From assembly GCA_050289485.1 (NCBI GenBank), contig JBNKFV010000029.1, positions 310,001 to 374,000 on the forward strand: a stretch of 64,000 nt of DNA, in the 5' to 3' direction. Shown here one piece after another: positions 62,503-64,000 of the stretch. The stretch is from JBNKFV01 sp050289485. Lineage in GTDB: Bacteria > Pseudomonadota > Gammaproteobacteria > Pseudomonadales > Cellvibrionaceae. A model generated the notes under the pieces. It saw nothing but the letters and a program-made list of their open reading frames with translations, was not told where the DNA came from and ran no database searches. A program made the translations under genes and the position numbers. Position 1 is the stretch's first letter, and the number at the start of each line of letters is the position of its first letter.

Positions 62503-62535
62503 AAAGGCCGCTGCTCCTTAGGGGCAATGGCCTTT
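62503..62535. terminator. Terminator shared by RsgA and cydB genes
   Basis: AAAGGCC..GCTCC / GGGGC..GGCCTTT stem, T-rich on both sides; the leading 24 bases equal those before the 54122 terminator. Convergent transcription ends here. Confidence 0.75.
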
Positions 62536-62557
62536 GCTTTTAACGCGGGTTAATAGA

Positions 62558-63562
62558 TTAGTAATAACGTAATTCTGTGGCTTTACCATGAAACACTTTA
62601 TAAGAAAAAATGGTGTAAAGCAGAATTACGGGTACCACCACTAACGCGCCCCATAAAATAAAGCGTAGTGATTCTGGCGCGCTGGCTGCATCCCAAATAG
62701 TTAGCGTGCCCGGTACTACGTAGGGGAAGAAGCTGAACGCCAGTGCTGAAAAACACAGTACAAAAATCATGACTACCATAATAAAGGGCAGCCAGCAGTG
62801 GCGATCATTGGTTTTGGGTAAGCGCGCTAATAGAATGTTGTTAAAGATAAAGGCAAAGAAACACAGCGCTGGTATCAGCAAAATAAACATCACTAACGGA
62901 AACTGAAACCAGCGGTCAAAAACGCCAGGGTTAACCAGCGGGTTTACCAGTGATACCAGCAATACGCCAATCAATGTTGCGCGCCCACTGAGGCGTGCCC
63001 ACTTAATTGACTGTGCCTGTAACTCACCTTCGGTTTTCATAATCAGCCAGGTGCTACCAATGTAGCTGTAGGCAGCGGTTACCCCAAGAGCCGACAATAT
63101 ACAAAATAGGTAACTGCTAAGGCTGTGTTCAAAACCCATCACGTATTGGCCGAGCATATAACCTTGTGCGAGGGTGGTGAGTAACGAGCCAAACTTAAAG
63201 GCACGATCCCAGGCGAGTTTGTGGTCAATAGCAGCTTTAGCACGAAAGTCGAAGGCAACCCCGCGCATAATCAAACCAATCAACATAATTGCCACGGGCA
63301 AGTATAGGTTGGTTAGTATGATGGCGTGAGCAACGGGGAACGCGATTAGCAACAAGCCAACTGCCAGTACCAGCCAGGTTTCGTTGGCGTCCCAAAATGG
63401 GCCGATAGAGGCAATCATCGTGTCGCGGTCGTCTTCGCGTTGGTCGTCAATTGGCAACAGGATACCTACGCCTAAATCGTAGCCATCAAGTACGGCATAA
63501 ACGACTACGGCTAACCCCATTAGGCCAATAAAAATTACGGGCAATACATCGGCGGGTATCAT
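62558..63562 (-). CDS. cydB: Cytochrome bd-type quinol oxidase subunit II
   Basis: 334 residues with about eight helices. Family blocks: LMGLAVVVYAVLDGYDLGVGILLP, DANETWLVLAVGLLLIAFPVAHAIILTNLYLP, RGVAFDFRAKA and GQYVMGFE. The length and lack of a long loop fit the cyanide-insensitive (CIO) subgroup. With CydA it reduces O2 to water at the inner membrane using quinol. Starts in a 4-nt overlap with cydA. Confidence 0.93.
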   Translation of the reverse strand: MIPADVLPVIFIGLMGLAVVVYAVLDGYDLGVGILLPIDDQREDDRDTMIASIGPFWDANETWLVLAVGLLLIAFPVAHAIILTNLYLPVAIMLIGLIMRGVAFDFRAKAAIDHKLAWDRAFKFGSLLTTLAQGYMLGQYVMGFEHSLSSYLFCILSALGVTAAYSYIGSTWLIMKTEGELQAQSIKWARLSGRATLIGVLLVSLVNPLVNPGVFDRWFQFPLVMFILLIPALCFFAFIFNNILLARLPKTNDRHCWLPFIMVVMIFVLCFSALAFSFFPYVVPGTLTIWDAASAPESLRFILWGALVVVPVILLYTIFSYKVFHGKATELRYY

Positions 63563-64000
63563 GCTGAGGCTCCTTCAGTAGTAGAGGATGGAACGTTGGC
63601 TTCTGGCTTTTCGTATTCTTCAACTTGCGTTGACCGCCTGGCCATTAAACGCAAGGTATGTACGTAAGCTGCCAGCAAAAACAGATACACAACAATGTAC
63701 AGGGTTAATGAAATGCCCACATGAGAAGGTGGTACCGGAGTAACGGCTTCTTTCGTGGTGAGCAAGCCGGTGACTAACCAGGGTTGGCGACCAATTTCGG
63801 TGACATACCAGCCAGCCAGCGTGGCAATCCAGCCAGAGAATGTCATCCAGCTGATCCATTTAAGTGTGCGGCTTGAGAACGTTTTTTGTTTATACCATTG
63901 GTAGCAGGCAAACCAGGCAATCGCCCACATGAGTACACCTAAGCCCACCATTAAGCGAAAGCCATAAAAAATGGGAGCAACAGGTGGGCGATCGTCACCA
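63559..64000 (-). CDS. cydA: Cytochrome bd-type quinol oxidase subunit I, C-terminal part
   Basis: Open to the window edge, so the gene begins beyond base 64000; about 146 codons are seen. PIFYGFRLMVGLGVLMWAIAWF, GWYVTEIGRQPWLVTGLLTTKEAVTPV and the final helix VGISLTLYIVVYLFLLAAYV are C-terminal CydA features (GRQPW is diagnostic). Haem ligands lie in the missing part. Confidence 0.93.
   Translation of the reverse strand, partial: GDDRPPVAPIFYGFRLMVGLGVLMWAIAWFACYQWYKQKTFSSRTLKWISWMTFSGWIATLAGWYVTEIGRQPWLVTGLLTTKEAVTPVPPSHVGISLTLYIVVYLFLLAAYVHTLRLMARRSTQVEEYEKPEANVPSSTTEGASA

Overview
The window reads as chromosome of a marine-type gammaproteobacterium. Evidence is the Pseudomonas/Cellvibrio-like gene families, several large TonB-dependent receptors, NCS1 and AAHS transporters, a DUF2868/DUF3482 pair and an integron cassette array. 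Genus cannot be fixed from the sequence alone. Most of it is compact vertical-type chromosome; from about 49.4 kb it turns into accessory DNA with degraded repeats and a long run of short, more AT-rich genes.

Layout. 1-6.6 kb: the end of an outer-membrane beta-barrel gene, a metallo-hydrolase, a minus-strand trio (RimK-type zinc protease, inactive transglutaminase fused to seven helices, ATP-grasp ligase-like protein) and a transglutaminase/TPR lipoprotein. 7.0-19.2 kb: a complete urea utilisation island, with porin, UrtABCDE uptake, UreDABCEFG urease and a small His-rich membrane protein. 19.3-23.6 kb: a minus-strand two-gene signalling unit, an NCS1-type permease fused to a hybrid histidine kinase plus a LuxR-type response regulator, probably sensing a nitrogenous compound. 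23.8-28.6 kb: DUF808 protein, aldehyde dehydrogenase, HopJ-like protein and a PAS chemoreceptor. 28.7-35.1 kb: a cobalamin riboswitch driving btuB-cobO-btuC-btuD-cobC-btuF, i.e. B12 uptake and salvage. 35.2-36.8 kb: decayed IS66 material around a periplasmic binding-protein-like gene. 36.8-46.4 kb: a quinate/shikimate ester degradation cluster with LysR regulator, AAHS transporter, shikimate dehydrogenase, dehydroshikimate dehydratase, TonB receptor and tannase/feruloyl esterase, which should feed protocatechuate. 46.6-49.4 kb: DUF2868 membrane protein with its DUF3482 GTPase. 49.4-51.5 kb: a repeat graveyard around an esterase lipoprotein. 51.6-54.1 kb: a TonB receptor.

54.45-62.4 kb is the most notable region. 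It is a series of small, mostly unrelated plus-strand genes separated by imperfect palindromes that carry integron core sites (GTTATGT, GTTAACC, GTTAAGC and similar) opposite inverse cores such as ACATAAC. I read it as an integron gene-cassette array with no integrase in view (a CALIN, or the distal part of a chromosomal integron). Cargo includes two acetyltransferases (one ArsN2-like), a DUF4166 plus Coq7-like two-gene cassette, a flavodoxin-fold quinone reductase, a cold-shock protein, an alpha/beta hydrolase, DUF2164 and DUF1059 proteins, small membrane proteins and an RsgA-type ribosome GTPase. Normal chromosome resumes with cydAB on the minus strand.

A second thread is a family of about 172-bp structured repeats (6653-6823, 44546-44659 truncated, 50744-50915, remnant at 54167-54188). 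Their hairpins keep pairing through compensatory changes between copies, and each sits immediately 3' of a gene.
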